64,000 nt of DNA, from NCBI RefSeq assembly GCF_900096905.1, contig NZ_FMYI01000009.1:20296-84295 (forward strand), written 5' to 3'. Position numbers and translations under genes: made by a program. The first letter of the stretch is position 1. Every line of letters starts with the position of its first letter. This document shows positions 34,160 to 42,589 of this stretch, one piece after another. Under the pieces are notes generated by a model. It saw nothing but the letters and a program-made list of their open reading frames with translations, was not told where the DNA came from and ran no database searches. Source of the DNA: Pelagirhabdus alkalitolerans. GTDB lineage: Bacteria > Bacillota > Bacilli > Bacillales > Amphibacillaceae.

Positions 34160-34630
34160 ATGCAGGACAAGAATAGTTTAGCACATACCCAATGGAGATG
34201 TAAGTATCATATCGTTTTTGCACCCAAATATAGAAGGCAAATTATTTATGGGAAATATAAAAGAAGCATTGGTGAAATAATTAGAGAACTTTGTGAAAGG
34301 AAAGGTGTTGAAATACATGAAGCAAACGCATGTAAAGATCACATACACATGTTAGTTAGTATTCCACCGAAATTGAGTGTGTCTCAATTCATGGGTAATT
34401 TAAAAGGTAAAAGTAGTTTGATGATTTTTGACAGACACGCTAACTTAAAATACAGATACGGCAATCGGAAATTTTGGTGTAGAGGTTTTTTCGTCGATAC
34501 AGTGGGGCGAAACAAACATCAAATTCAAGAATATATAAGGAATCAGCTCAAAGAAGATTATATAAGTGATCAATTAACTTTATTTGAAGAGTTTGATCCG
34601 TTTACAGGGCAAAAAAATAAGAAAAGATAA
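34160..34630 (+). CDS. tnpA: IS200-type transposase TnpA
   Basis: Single-strand-specific Y1 transposase, 156 residues, which cuts and joins the two ends via a phosphotyrosine. The metal-binding HUH motif is HIHML near residue 70, the catalytic tyrosine in HQIQEYIRNQL near residue 128, and the TQWRCKYHIVFAPKYRR opening is typical. ATG 34160 has AAGGAGG nine bases upstream; a long upstream reading frame to 34010 covers the left hairpin and is not real. The gene looks intact, so the copy could be active. Confidence 0.93.
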   Translation: MQDKNSLAHTQWRCKYHIVFAPKYRRQIIYGKYKRSIGEIIRELCERKGVEIHEANACKDHIHMLVSIPPKLSVSQFMGNLKGKSSLMIFDRHANLKYRYGNRKFWCRGFFVDTVGRNKHQIQEYIRNQLKEDYISDQLTLFEEFDPFTGQKNKKR

Positions 34631-34732
34631 AGGATTCTTTAAGAATCAGCGAGTGAGTGTGGTGCATAAGGGAAACCCTTTCAGTGGGCCTTTAAGGCCG
34701 AGGCCGGCAACAAAGGCTTTCAGCCGCAGAAC

Positions 34733-34758
34733 AAACCACCAGTTCACACTGGTGGTTT
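34733..34758 (+). repeat. Right-end hairpin of IS200-type element
   Basis: AAACCACCAG and CTGGTGGTTT pair perfectly over a six-base loop. It ends about 15 bases before the -35 box of copA. Confidence 0.8.
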
Positions 34759-34772
34759 TGATTATGTGTAAA

Positions 34773-34829
34773 TTGACAATAAATACACGTCGTGTTACGA
34801 TTTTTATGTACCCTACTAGGGTAGGGGTA
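34773..34829 (+). promoter_or_regulatory. copA promoter and CsoR operator
   Basis: TTGACA (34773-34778), 17 bases, TACGAT (34796-34801), then TACCCTAC-TAGG-GTAGGGGTA (34809-34829) over the start site. The G/C-tract palindrome with TA ends matches the CsoR operator form and agrees with the operator at 9012-9029. Copper-induced expression of copA by CsoR is inferred. Confidence 0.82.
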
Positions 34830-34848
34830 AATGAAAAGGAGTGGTAAA

Positions 34849-37308
34849 ATGTCTGATCGTAAACAAGCGAAGCCGACTGTTTGGACAATTGATGGTATGT
34901 CTTGTAGTAGTTGCTCGCTAAATATAGAGAAACGATTGAATCAGTTAGATGGTGTTATAGAAGCTAATGTTAATTTGGCTTCTGAAAAAGCAAAGATTTC
35001 ATATGATGAGAATAAAATATCTAAGGAAACGATTGAGAAAGAAATAAAAGATTTAGGTTATTTAGCTTCTAAAGAGGAAGAGAATCAGACAGAAAAGGTA
35101 ACCCTTCCTGTTGAAGGAATGACGTGCTCAGCATGTAGCAATCGAATTGAAAAAGTCGTCTCTCGCATGGACGGTGTTAAAGAGGCAGGCGTTAACTTGC
35201 CGAATGAAAAAATCACACTGGAATACGATCCGAATTCAACTCGATTACTTACCATACAAGAAAAAGTAGAGAAGTTAGGCTATCAATTAGTTCTTGAAAA
35301 AGAAGAGGATGAAACAGAAGATCGAGAAGAACGAAAAATCAATCAAGCAGCTAAAAAGATGTATATCTCAGTCGGATTTGCATCTGTCATCATGATTTTA
35401 ATGGTTATTCATATGTTCATGGTTCCGATTCCGTTCTATTTACCGATTGTTGCCGTTTTAGGGGCTCCGGTTGTATTTGGAACAGGATTACACGTTCATA
35501 AGGGCGCATTTAAAGCATTAAGATCGAAAAGCCCGAACATGGATGTTCTTGTGATGTTAGGGTCATTGTTACCTTATATAATTGGTTTAATGGGTCTTTT
35601 CTTCCCGATTCAAACATTTATCGAAATGGCAACGACGATAATGACCTTTCATTTAGTCGGTAAATTTTTAGAAGTTCGAGCGAAAGGGAAAGCATCACAA
35701 GCGATAAAAAAATTGCTAGAGATGGGTGCGAAAACAGCCCGTATTTTATCTGATGGAAAAGAAAAAGATGTACCCGTTAAGGACTTACAACCTGGAGATA
35801 TTATGATCATTAAACCGGGTGAGAAGGTACCGACCGATGGTATTGTCATTGAAGGAAATGGACTTTTAGATGAGTCGATGGCAACAGGTGAGTCGATGCC
35901 TGTAAAACGTGAACAAGGTGAAGAAGTTATTGGTGCAACGATTAACAAGCAAGGACTCATTAAAGTAAAAGTAACGAAGGTCGGTAAAGATACATTTTTA
36001 TCACAAGTTGTGAAAATGATGGAAGAGGCTCAAGGCTCTAAAGTGCCAATCCAAGAATTTGCTGATCGAATCACCGGCTACTTTGTTCCAGCGATTATGA
36101 TTTTAACTACTTTAACATTTGCTTCTTATTTAATATTCCCTGATTTTCATCAATCGATCATTGAATGGGGGGCTTCATTCTTACCATGGGTGAATCCTGA
36201 CTTAACACCACTGACGCTAGCATTTATTACAGCGACAGCAGTCTTAGTTATCTCATGCCCATGTGCTCTCGGTTTAGGAACTCCGACTGCTTTAATGGTC
36301 GGTAGTGGAATGGGAGCTGAGGAAGGCATTTTAATTCGAAATGGTGAAGCGATTCAAACATTTAAAGATGTTGATATGATCGCATTCGATAAAACGGGCA
36401 CCATTACAAAAGGTCAACCTGAAGTGACAGACCTTATAGTAGAGAGTGGGGTTAATGAGCATGATCTTCTCTACTACACTGCTTCAATTGAGAAAGGTTC
36501 AGAACATCCGTTAGCACAAGCTATGATCGATAAAGCAAAAGCAAACCAGATTGAGTTGACAGATCCTGTTGATTTCAAAACACATGTTGGGAATGGAATT
36601 GAAGGACTGGTTGATCAAAAAAGTGTATTAATAGGGAATCGTGGTTTAATGGATCGATTCAATATTGATCACACTTCTGTCTCAGATGATTTAGTCCGAT
36701 TGGAAAATGAGGCTAAAACCGCGATGCTCGTTGCAGTTGATCATCAATTGTTGGGTGTTATTGCTGTATCTGATCCAATTAAAGAAGACTCTGTAGAAGC
36801 GATTAAAGCTTTACACGCACTTGGTATTAAAAGTGCTATGGTAACTGGAGATAATGAACGAACAGCTCAAGCGATCGCTAAAAAAGTTGGGATTGATCAT
36901 TATATTGCTGAAGTATTACCAGACGGTAAAGTCGATGCAGTAAAGGACCTACAAAAATCATACACAGTAGCGATGGTCGGTGACGGCATTAATGATGCTC
37001 CCGCTTTAAAACAAGCAAGCATCGGTATTGCGATTGGTACGGGGACTGATATAGCGATTGAAGCGGCAGATGTAACACTTGTACGCGGTGAGCTCTTGGG
37101 CATTGTGTCTGCAGTTAAATTATCACACGCGATCTTCAAGAAGATTAAACAAAATTACTTCTGGGCATGGTTTTACAATGCAGCCTTCATCCCTGTTGCC
37201 ATGCTTGGTTTATTACACCCAATGATCGGTGCAGCAGCGATGGCTGTCAGCTCATTGAATGTTGTCTATAATTCATTGAGATTAAAAAGAGTGGATATCA
37301 AATCGTAA
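34849..37308 (+). CDS. copA: Copper-exporting P-type ATPase CopA
   Basis: P1B-type ATPase that pumps Cu(I) out of the cytoplasm. 819 residues. Two N-terminal HMA domains with GMSCSSC (Cys19, Cys22) and GMTCSAC near residue 88; about eight membrane helices; actuator TGES near residue 346, intramembrane CPC in SCPCALGLG, phosphorylation site DKTGT, SEHPLA (Cu-ATPase HP motif) and GDGINDAPALKQ. ATG 34849 follows AAAAGGAGTGG; an ATG 18 bases earlier is at the ribosome site. Monocistronic, separated from csoR-copZ by 25 kb. Confidence 0.95.
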   Translation: MSDRKQAKPTVWTIDGMSCSSCSLNIEKRLNQLDGVIEANVNLASEKAKISYDENKISKETIEKEIKDLGYLASKEEENQTEKVTLPVEGMTCSACSNRIEKVVSRMDGVKEAGVNLPNEKITLEYDPNSTRLLTIQEKVEKLGYQLVLEKEEDETEDREERKINQAAKKMYISVGFASVIMILMVIHMFMVPIPFYLPIVAVLGAPVVFGTGLHVHKGAFKALRSKSPNMDVLVMLGSLLPYIIGLMGLFFPIQTFIEMATTIMTFHLVGKFLEVRAKGKASQAIKKLLEMGAKTARILSDGKEKDVPVKDLQPGDIMIIKPGEKVPTDGIVIEGNGLLDESMATGESMPVKREQGEEVIGATINKQGLIKVKVTKVGKDTFLSQVVKMMEEAQGSKVPIQEFADRITGYFVPAIMILTTLTFASYLIFPDFHQSIIEWGASFLPWVNPDLTPLTLAFITATAVLVISCPCALGLGTPTALMVGSGMGAEEGILIRNGEAIQTFKDVDMIAFDKTGTITKGQPEVTDLIVESGVNEHDLLYYTASIEKGSEHPLAQAMIDKAKANQIELTDPVDFKTHVGNGIEGLVDQKSVLIGNRGLMDRFNIDHTSVSDDLVRLENEAKTAMLVAVDHQLLGVIAVSDPIKEDSVEAIKALHALGIKSAMVTGDNERTAQAIAKKVGIDHYIAEVLPDGKVDAVKDLQKSYTVAMVGDGINDAPALKQASIGIAIGTGTDIAIEAADVTLVRGELLGIVSAVKLSHAIFKKIKQNYFWAWFYNAAFIPVAMLGLLHPMIGAAAMAVSSLNVVYNSLRLKRVDIKS

Positions 37309-37343
37309 ATAAGTTGCTTTTTAACGATGCGAAAGCACTATAT

Positions 37344-37386
37344 AAAAACAGGTGATTTTTAATCAATCATCTGTTTTTATTTTTTT
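37344..37386 (+). terminator. Terminator after copA
   Basis: AAAAACAGGTGATT/AATCATCTGTTTTT hairpin (one G-T pair) followed by a T run. Confidence 0.85.
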
Positions 37387-37500
37387 AAAAGTATTAACGT
37401 GCATACTATGTTTTAGAAACGTCATTTCCTCGATAAAATCTTGATACTTATCCATTAATATGAACTTCTAATGCTTTTAAAAAAAGGGGCGAATATATAG

Positions 37501-38337
37501 ATGGTAGAGTTATTTTCAGTTGGACCTTTTACCATTCATTTTTTTGGTTTAATGATTGCTTTAGGTGTACTGGCAGGATTATGGTTGCTTAAAATTTTAG
37601 CTGTTAAGGAGCAAGTTGATTATAAAAAAATAATAGATATAGGGGTTATGGCATTACTCGGTGGTGTCATTGGTGCACGTTTGTTTTATATTGTTTTTTA
37701 CAATCCCGAACCTTATATAACAAACCCAGTTGAGATCTTAATGGTTCAGCAAGGTGGACTGTCCATTCATGGAGGCTTGTTAGCCGGAATAGTAACTGGA
37801 CTTCTTCTATTAAAGAAACATGGATTACCTATATGGAAAACATTAGATATAGCTGGTCCTGGCATAATATTGGCACAAGCGATTAGTCGCATTGGTTGTG
37901 ATATATTTGGCAAACCCATTTCAGAATCATGGTTTTGGGGAATCACATTTAATAATGAGCATTTGCATCCAGTTCAAGCCTATGAGTTTTTATTTAATTA
38001 TATATTGTTAGGGTATCTAATCTGGTTGTTTCATAAAAAAGTGTATCACGGTCAAGTATTTTGGCATTATGTGATCAGTTTCATGTTTATTCGGGGGGGT
38101 GTTGAATTATTTAGAATTAACCCTCAAATTTTAGGATTTTTCAGTGTAAGCCATTTGTTAAGCCTAGTAGGAATCATTATCTCATTGGCTATGATGAATT
38201 ATTGCAGGAAGCATAATAGATTATCAAGATCAAGTCATACGTTAACCATTAAAAATCTTGTTAAGCTAACCATAATAATTGTTTGTTTAATGGTTGTGTC
38301 GTTGATTATTTATTATGGTATACATACATGGATATAA
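37501..38337 (+). CDS. Prolipoprotein diacylglyceryl transferase paralogue
   Basis: Lgt-family membrane enzyme of 278 residues with about seven helices. Catalytic-region motifs present: LSIHGG (His), SRIGCDIFGKP (the family GRxGNF signature is altered to SRIGCDIFG) and FIRGGVELFR (Arg). The altered signature and an extra C-terminal helix set it apart from the housekeeping Lgt, which should be elsewhere in the genome. The next gene encodes a NusG-domain-II protein, a pairing seen in Firmicutes redox loci. Which lipoprotein it acts on is unknown. ATG follows AAAAAAAGGGGCG. Confidence 0.82.
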   Translation: MVELFSVGPFTIHFFGLMIALGVLAGLWLLKILAVKEQVDYKKIIDIGVMALLGGVIGARLFYIVFYNPEPYITNPVEILMVQQGGLSIHGGLLAGIVTGLLLLKKHGLPIWKTLDIAGPGIILAQAISRIGCDIFGKPISESWFWGITFNNEHLHPVQAYEFLFNYILLGYLIWLFHKKVYHGQVFWHYVISFMFIRGGVELFRINPQILGFFSVSHLLSLVGIIISLAMMNYCRKHNRLSRSSHTLTIKNLVKLTIIIVCLMVVSLIIYYGIHTWI

Positions 38338-38350
38338 GGTGAGGGGATCT

Positions 38351-38743
38351 ATGAAATTAAGGTGTACAATTAGTGATATCGTGTTAATTGCTCTATTGTT
38401 GATTTTATCATTTACACCACTTTTTATTTTTTCTAACCCGTTCAGCTCGAATCAAGCCTTACAAGCAACTGTTCAAGTTGATCAAACCGTGGTGGATGAA
38501 ATAGACTTATCAGGTGTTAATGAATCAAAGATGATCGAAGTACCTGAAATCAAATGTAATGATGAAGGCATTGAAATAGACGATAATGCAGTTCGAGTGC
38601 GAAAGTCAGATTGTCCTGAACAAATCTGTGTTCGAACTGGTTTTATAGCAAGTCCTGGTGAAGCGATTATTTGCTTGCCACATCGTGTTGTGATTGAAAT
38701 AACATCAAATGATAGCTCTATTGATGATGTTATCAGTTATTAA
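38351..38743 (+). CDS. NusG domain II-containing membrane-anchored protein
   Basis: 130-residue protein with one N-terminal helix (residues 9-30) and an extracytoplasmic NusG-II-like domain carrying SDCPEQICVRTGFIASPGE and CLPHRVVIEI. The three Cys residues in CPEQIC...CLPHR are the family pattern and suggest a metal- or redox-linked role, not proven. ATG 38351 follows GAGGGGAT; a longer frame from 38315 overlaps the lgt gene. It is co-transcribed with the lgt paralogue (14-base gap). Such proteins often lie beside FMN-binding and ApbE genes in flavin-based electron transfer loci; here no such gene is adjacent. Confidence 0.8.
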   Translation: MKLRCTISDIVLIALLLILSFTPLFIFSNPFSSNQALQATVQVDQTVVDEIDLSGVNESKMIEVPEIKCNDEGIEIDDNAVRVRKSDCPEQICVRTGFIASPGEAIICLPHRVVIEITSNDSSIDDVISY

Positions 38744-38868
38744 ATTATAAGATTCACTCGAATTAGAAATATTTTTTTAATCTTGCTGTTATACACTTTG
38801 CATAAAATCTCCACAATTACAAATTAATCTGTAAATAGAAAAAAAGATTGGTTTGAGGAGGATGCATT

Positions 38869-40086
38869 GTGTTAATACATATAAAAATTAAGCTGTTAAT
38901 TTTGTTGGTTATTTTTATATCATTTCCGTTACTGTTCATAACGGAGGTAAGAGCTGAAAGTCCAGAGGATATTGAGCAGCAAATTGAAGAGAATGAAGAA
39001 GAAATGGTTCAGTTGGATGAAGAAACTGAAAATATATCAGAAGAGATAGTCCGTATGAATGCGAGTCTACAGGAAAAAGATAAAGAACTTGGGCAAATTG
39101 AACAGAATATTGAAAGATCAGAAAATGAAATAAGTGAAACGCAAGATGAGATTGAAAAATTAAACAATGAAATAATTGAATTAGAAGAGCGAATTGAAAG
39201 ACGAGAAGATATAATAGGTGATCGCCTTCGTTCTATGCAACAAAATGATCGGAAGTGGGGTTATCTTGAAGTCTTGTTTAACTCTAAAGATTTTTCAGAT
39301 CTTATTTCAAGACTGTCAGCTATTACAACAATAATGGAGCAAGACCAAACATTATATGAATCACAACAAACTGATTTAGAAGATGTTGAGGCTATCAAAG
39401 TTGAACTAAGTGATCAAAAAGCATCCGAAGAAGAACAATTGGCTCAATTAGAAGAAGAGAATGAAAAATTGAGTGAACAAATTAATCAAGTGGAAACAGC
39501 AGAAGCTCAATTAGAAGAAAAATTACAGGCAAATAATTTAAAAATTGAAGAGTTGGAGCAAGAACAAGCTCAATTGGCGGAAAAGAAAGAGGCACAATTG
39601 ACGACAATGTCATACGAAGAAGAAAGCGGTAGTTCTTCTGACTCTTCTGAATCAAATAATGTGGGATCAAACACTCAGTCAAGCGCACCATCAAATGCAG
39701 GTATTAATAATTCAGATAGTCCATTCATTTGGCCAACAATTGGCGGTGTGATTACGTCATACCAAGGCCCGCGTTGGGGGAGTTTCCATAAAGGCATTGA
39801 TATAGCGAGACCAGATGATTATTCCATTTTAGCAGCAGACGGAGGCGTGATCACGTTTTCAGGTTGGATAAATGGATATGGAAATACAATTGAAATTGAT
39901 CATCAGAACGGCTATACAACACAATATGCCCATTTAGAAAGTAAGGATGTTAATGTGGGTGATCAAGTAAATCAAGGAGACGTTATTGGAATTATGGGTA
40001 CTACAGGAAGATCAACAGGTATTCATCTTGATTTCGAGGTCTATCATGAGGGTGAATTATTAAACCCAATGGATATTTTACCTTAA
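38869..40086 (+). CDS. Coiled-coil M23/LytM protein with altered zinc motif (EnvC-like)
   Basis: Secreted 405-residue protein. Signal peptide (residues 1-29), then a long coiled coil rich in Glu and Lys (about 33-250), a Ser-rich linker (250-285) and a C-terminal M23 LytM domain. In the domain the H-x3-D pair is His307/Asp311 and the third His is His355, but the usual H-x-H is His386-Leu-Asp388, so the last zinc ligand is replaced by Asp. EnvC-type amidase activators also lack part of this set. Role as regulator of a cell-wall hydrolase, or as unusual enzyme, is inferred. GTG 38869 follows GAGGAGGATG. It stands between lgt/NusG-II and a convergent two-component system. Confidence 0.82.
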   Translation: MLIHIKIKLLILLVIFISFPLLFITEVRAESPEDIEQQIEENEEEMVQLDEETENISEEIVRMNASLQEKDKELGQIEQNIERSENEISETQDEIEKLNNEIIELEERIERREDIIGDRLRSMQQNDRKWGYLEVLFNSKDFSDLISRLSAITTIMEQDQTLYESQQTDLEDVEAIKVELSDQKASEEEQLAQLEEENEKLSEQINQVETAEAQLEEKLQANNLKIEELEQEQAQLAEKKEAQLTTMSYEEESGSSSDSSESNNVGSNTQSSAPSNAGINNSDSPFIWPTIGGVITSYQGPRWGSFHKGIDIARPDDYSILAADGGVITFSGWINGYGNTIEIDHQNGYTTQYAHLESKDVNVGDQVNQGDVIGIMGTTGRSTGIHLDFEVYHEGELLNPMDILP

Positions 40087-40100
40087 TAATATTAGATAAT

Positions 40101-40131
40101 AAAAAGCACACAAAATTACTGTGTGCTTTTT
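40101..40131. terminator. Bidirectional terminator between M23 gene and response regulator
   Basis: AAAAAGCACAC (40101-40111)/GTGTGCTTTTT (40121-40131). The stop codon and last codons of the response regulator lie inside the hairpin. Confidence 0.88.
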
Positions 40132-40793
40132 ATCCATTTATAGCCTATTCCCCAGACTGTTACAAAGTACTGATCGATGTTAAAGCCTGTTTGTCGAACT
40201 TTATCTCGTATATTTCGAACATGTGAATCAACTGTTCGACCTTCAGTGTGAGAGTCAAATCCCCATATTAAGTCAATTAATTGTTCGCGTGAAAAAACTT
40301 GATCTGGTTTTTTCATTAATGTTCCGATCAATAAAAATTCTTTAGGCGTGAGTTTAATGAATTGATTCTTATATTTAAGTTGGTATTGCTTTTCATCCCA
40401 AACTAAACCATCTACTTCCACATAGGATTGATGTTGACTCCTTCTCTGTACGGCTTCAATTCTTGCAAGAAGTTCACTTTCCTCAAAAGGCTTGGTGATA
40501 TAATCATCAGCTCCAAGCTTTAATCCTTTTACAATATCCTGCTTTTGATCTCTTGCTGTAATCATTATAATTGGTACAGTTGAAATTTGTCGGATACTTC
40601 GGCATAATTCCCAACCATCAAGGTTAGGCATCATAATGTCTAATAAAATAATATGAAAGGTCTGATTTTTAATAAGTTGTTCGACCTCTTCTGGTTTCGT
40701 TGTCTTGATACACTTAAACCCATGAGGATTCAAGTTTAATTCTAGTAAATCTAGCATTCTTTCTTCATCGTCAACTAGTAGTGCCTTTTGCAT
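40116..40793 (-). CDS. OmpR/PhoB-family response regulator
   Basis: 225-residue two-domain regulator. Receiver domain (1-115) with DDEER acidic pair, phospho-Asp in ILLDIMMPNLDGW near residue 53, and KPF Lys near residue 102; C-terminal winged-helix DNA-binding domain (130-225) with LTPKEFLLIG and the VDSHVRNIRDKVR recognition helix. It is four bases downstream of the histidine kinase gene. Target genes are unknown; the adjacent cell-envelope genes are candidates. ATG follows AAAGGA. Confidence 0.92.
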   Translation of the reverse strand: MQKALLVDDEERMLDLLELNLNPHGFKCIKTTKPEEVEQLIKNQTFHIILLDIMMPNLDGWELCRSIRQISTVPIIMITARDQKQDIVKGLKLGADDYITKPFEESELLARIEAVQRRSQHQSYVEVDGLVWDEKQYQLKYKNQFIKLTPKEFLLIGTLMKKPDQVFSREQLIDLIWGFDSHTEGRTVDSHVRNIRDKVRQTGFNIDQYFVTVWGIGYKWIKSTQ

Positions 40794-40797
40794 AAAT

Positions 40798-42180
40798 TTA
40801 GTCCTTTCTTAGTGTAATTGTTATTTTTGTACCACTATAGTCTACATTATGCATTTCGATCGTTCCTTCATGAGCATGTATAATTTCTTTAGCGATGGAC
40901 AAGCCTAAACCAGATCCTCCAGTACTTCTAGCTCTTGATTTATCAGCTCGATAAAGTTTCTCAAATACATGTGGTAAGTGTTCCTCGTCGATACCACTTC
41001 CATTGTCTTCTATTGTTAATACTAAGGAATTATTTGTATCGGATGCACTAATTTTTAACGTATCAAACGCTCCGGCATGCTTAAGGCAGTTGTCTATAAT
41101 AATTATAAGCACTTGATAAAATCGCTTTCTATCGAGCGGGATATTTAAGTCGCTTTGGATGTCTAAGTTGACATGGATACCACGTTCTTGAAAAGAAATG
41201 TTAAAGAAGTGAATCGCATCACTTACTATTTCTAATACGTTTGTTTTTTCCAAATAGATTGTAAATTTATTTTGATCAGATCGAGCCAAATTAAATAAAT
41301 TATTAATTAAACGTGTTAAACGTTCACTTTCTTCCTGGATGATATTTAAATAGCTCATTTTATTGTCATCCGTTAAATTCCGTTTCTTAGTTAACACATC
41401 TGCATAGCCTTTTATATAGGTTAAAGGCGTTCGCAACTCATGAGCTACACTCGATAAGAACTCATTCCGTTCATTTTTTAAATATTGTAAATGATTAGAC
41501 AGGTGATCGATCGCGTTTGCTAATTCACCTAACTCATCATTTCGATCGACAGGCAATGCTATAGAAGTACTTTGTTTTTCACTTAACATTTGTGTTGCTG
41601 ATTTCATGGTTACTAGAGGTTTAGATAATTTTTTTGATAATATAAATAACGTGGTCAGTGTTAGAAAGAGTGAGAGAACGCCTATTATAGTAAATTGAAG
41701 CGTTAATGTTCTAATATTATTTTTAAGTTGTTCAGTGCTTTCAAACATGAATATAAACCCTGTATCATCATGCTCAGATACGATCGGAGTAACTGTCGCT
41801 AAATACTCATCATTAAATGGATCCATGTTAATTTTAGTACCTTGTTCAGGTAATTCATAAAGGTTTATTTCCGAAATAATGGCGTCTAATTCAATATTAA
41901 TATCATTAGATTGATCCAAAATCATCTGGTTTTCATCCATAATTATAGTGATCATTGATGATGTAGATTCCATTAGGGCAACATGTTCGATTGTTTCTTG
42001 ATCAAATTGGGTACTTAATACTTCACTATGTGAATACCCTCTTCTCAACAATTGATTTATGGATTCATCTCTCTCGTCACTAACTATAAAGTGATATAAT
42101 GTTATGAATAAGATCGACTGAAGGATAAAAATAGCGATGAAAAAGCTAATCGATAATTTGATGGCAATTTTATTTTTTAT
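40798..42180 (-). CDS. Sensor histidine kinase with non-ATG start
   Basis: Membrane kinase of about 460 residues: helix 1 at residues 8-27, an extracytoplasmic sensor (28-160), helix 2 near residue 166-186, HAMP with RNDELGELANAIDHL, HisKA box SVAHELRTPLTYIKGY, and an ATPase domain with IDNCLKHAG (N box) and GSGLGLSIAKEI (G box). The only standard start (TTG 42051) would cut off helix 1. The frame stays open to a stop near 42204 and has no ATG, GTG, TTG or CTG there. GGAGG at 42192-42188 is seven bases before ATA (42180) and four before ATT, so initiation at ATA or ATT is implied. Confidence 0.82.
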   Translation of the reverse strand: MKNKIAIKLSISFFIAIFILQSILFITLYHFIVSDERDESINQLLRRGYSHSEVLSTQFDQETIEHVALMESTSSMITIIMDENQMILDQSNDINIELDAIISEINLYELPEQGTKINMDPFNDEYLATVTPIVSEHDDTGFIFMFESTEQLKNNIRTLTLQFTIIGVLSLFLTLTTLFILSKKLSKPLVTMKSATQMLSEKQSTSIALPVDRNDELGELANAIDHLSNHLQYLKNERNEFLSSVAHELRTPLTYIKGYADVLTKKRNLTDDNKMSYLNIIQEESERLTRLINNLFNLARSDQNKFTIYLEKTNVLEIVSDAIHFFNISFQERGIHVNLDIQSDLNIPLDRKRFYQVLIIIIDNCLKHAGAFDTLKISASDTNNSLVLTIEDNGSGIDEEHLPHVFEKLYRADKSRARSTGGSGLGLSIAKEIIHAHEGTIEMHNVDYSGTKITITLRKD

Positions 42181-42284
42181 AATGATCCCTCCACTTATTC
42201 TTTACTCTAATGAAAAAATATGCATTTTTTTTGCAGACAGTATGATGTATACAATGGAATAGAGTTCTTTTTTTAGATGTCAAT

Positions 42285-42334
42285 ATACGTAAAATCGGTA
42301 TTAATTATTAATAATTAATACCGATTTTACGTAT
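42285..42334. repeat. Perfect 24-base inverted repeat
   Basis: Arms 42285-42308 and 42311-42334 are perfect reverse complements, beginning ATACGTAAAATCGG, with a two-base spacer. It lies between nfu and the kinase gene, both read leftward. Neither side has a T run in the leftward direction, so it is not a normal terminator; it may be an operator, transcript stabiliser or cruciform-forming DNA. Confidence 0.85.
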
Positions 42335-42364
42335 GAATGGACTGTCATTGACAGTTTTTTAATT

Positions 42365-42589
42365 TTAAAAGACTTGTTCAATTTCTCTAACACCTGGTAC
42401 TTCAGCAACAAGTGCTCGTTCAATACCGGCTTTTAGTGTAATTGTTGAGCTCGGACAATTTCCGCATGCTCCCATTAAGCGAAGACGAACAATACCCTCG
42501 TCTACTTCTATTAATTCAACATCGCCACCATCACGTAGTAAGAATGGACGTAATTTATTTAAAACTTCTTGCACTTGCTCTTGCATCAT
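42365..42589 (-). CDS. yutI: Nfu-type Fe-S carrier (YutI-like)
   Basis: 74-residue NifU C-terminal domain protein. The cluster-binding CxxC is MGACGNCPSS near residue 42, with LLRDGGDVELIEV typical of the Nfu fold. It transfers preformed Fe-S clusters to apoproteins. AAAGGAG lies seven bases before the first of two adjacent ATG codons. It fits beside the iscA-like gene and the yum/yut redox genes downstream. Confidence 0.9.
   Translation of the reverse strand: MMQEQVQEVLNKLRPFLLRDGGDVELIEVDEGIVRLRLMGACGNCPSSTITLKAGIERALVAEVPGVREIEQVF

Larger units (their letters stand above)
34030..34765 (+). mobile_element. IS200/IS605-family insertion sequence (IS200 type)
   Basis: About 735 bases between the thrB terminator and the copA promoter. 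It contains one Y1/HUH transposase gene, no tnpB, and subterminal hairpins at each end: 34036-34059 (AACCCCC/GGGGGTT) and 34733-34758 (AAACCACCAG/CTGGTGGTTT). There are no terminal inverted repeats or target duplication, as expected for this group. Ends are approximate because IS200 boundaries are set by short guide sequences that I cannot confirm here. Confidence 0.85.

Noticed and set aside
40798..42051. Histidine kinase starting at TTG 42051
   Set aside because: This start would remove the first membrane helix although the frame continues upstream to a good ribosome site; treated as an internal codon.
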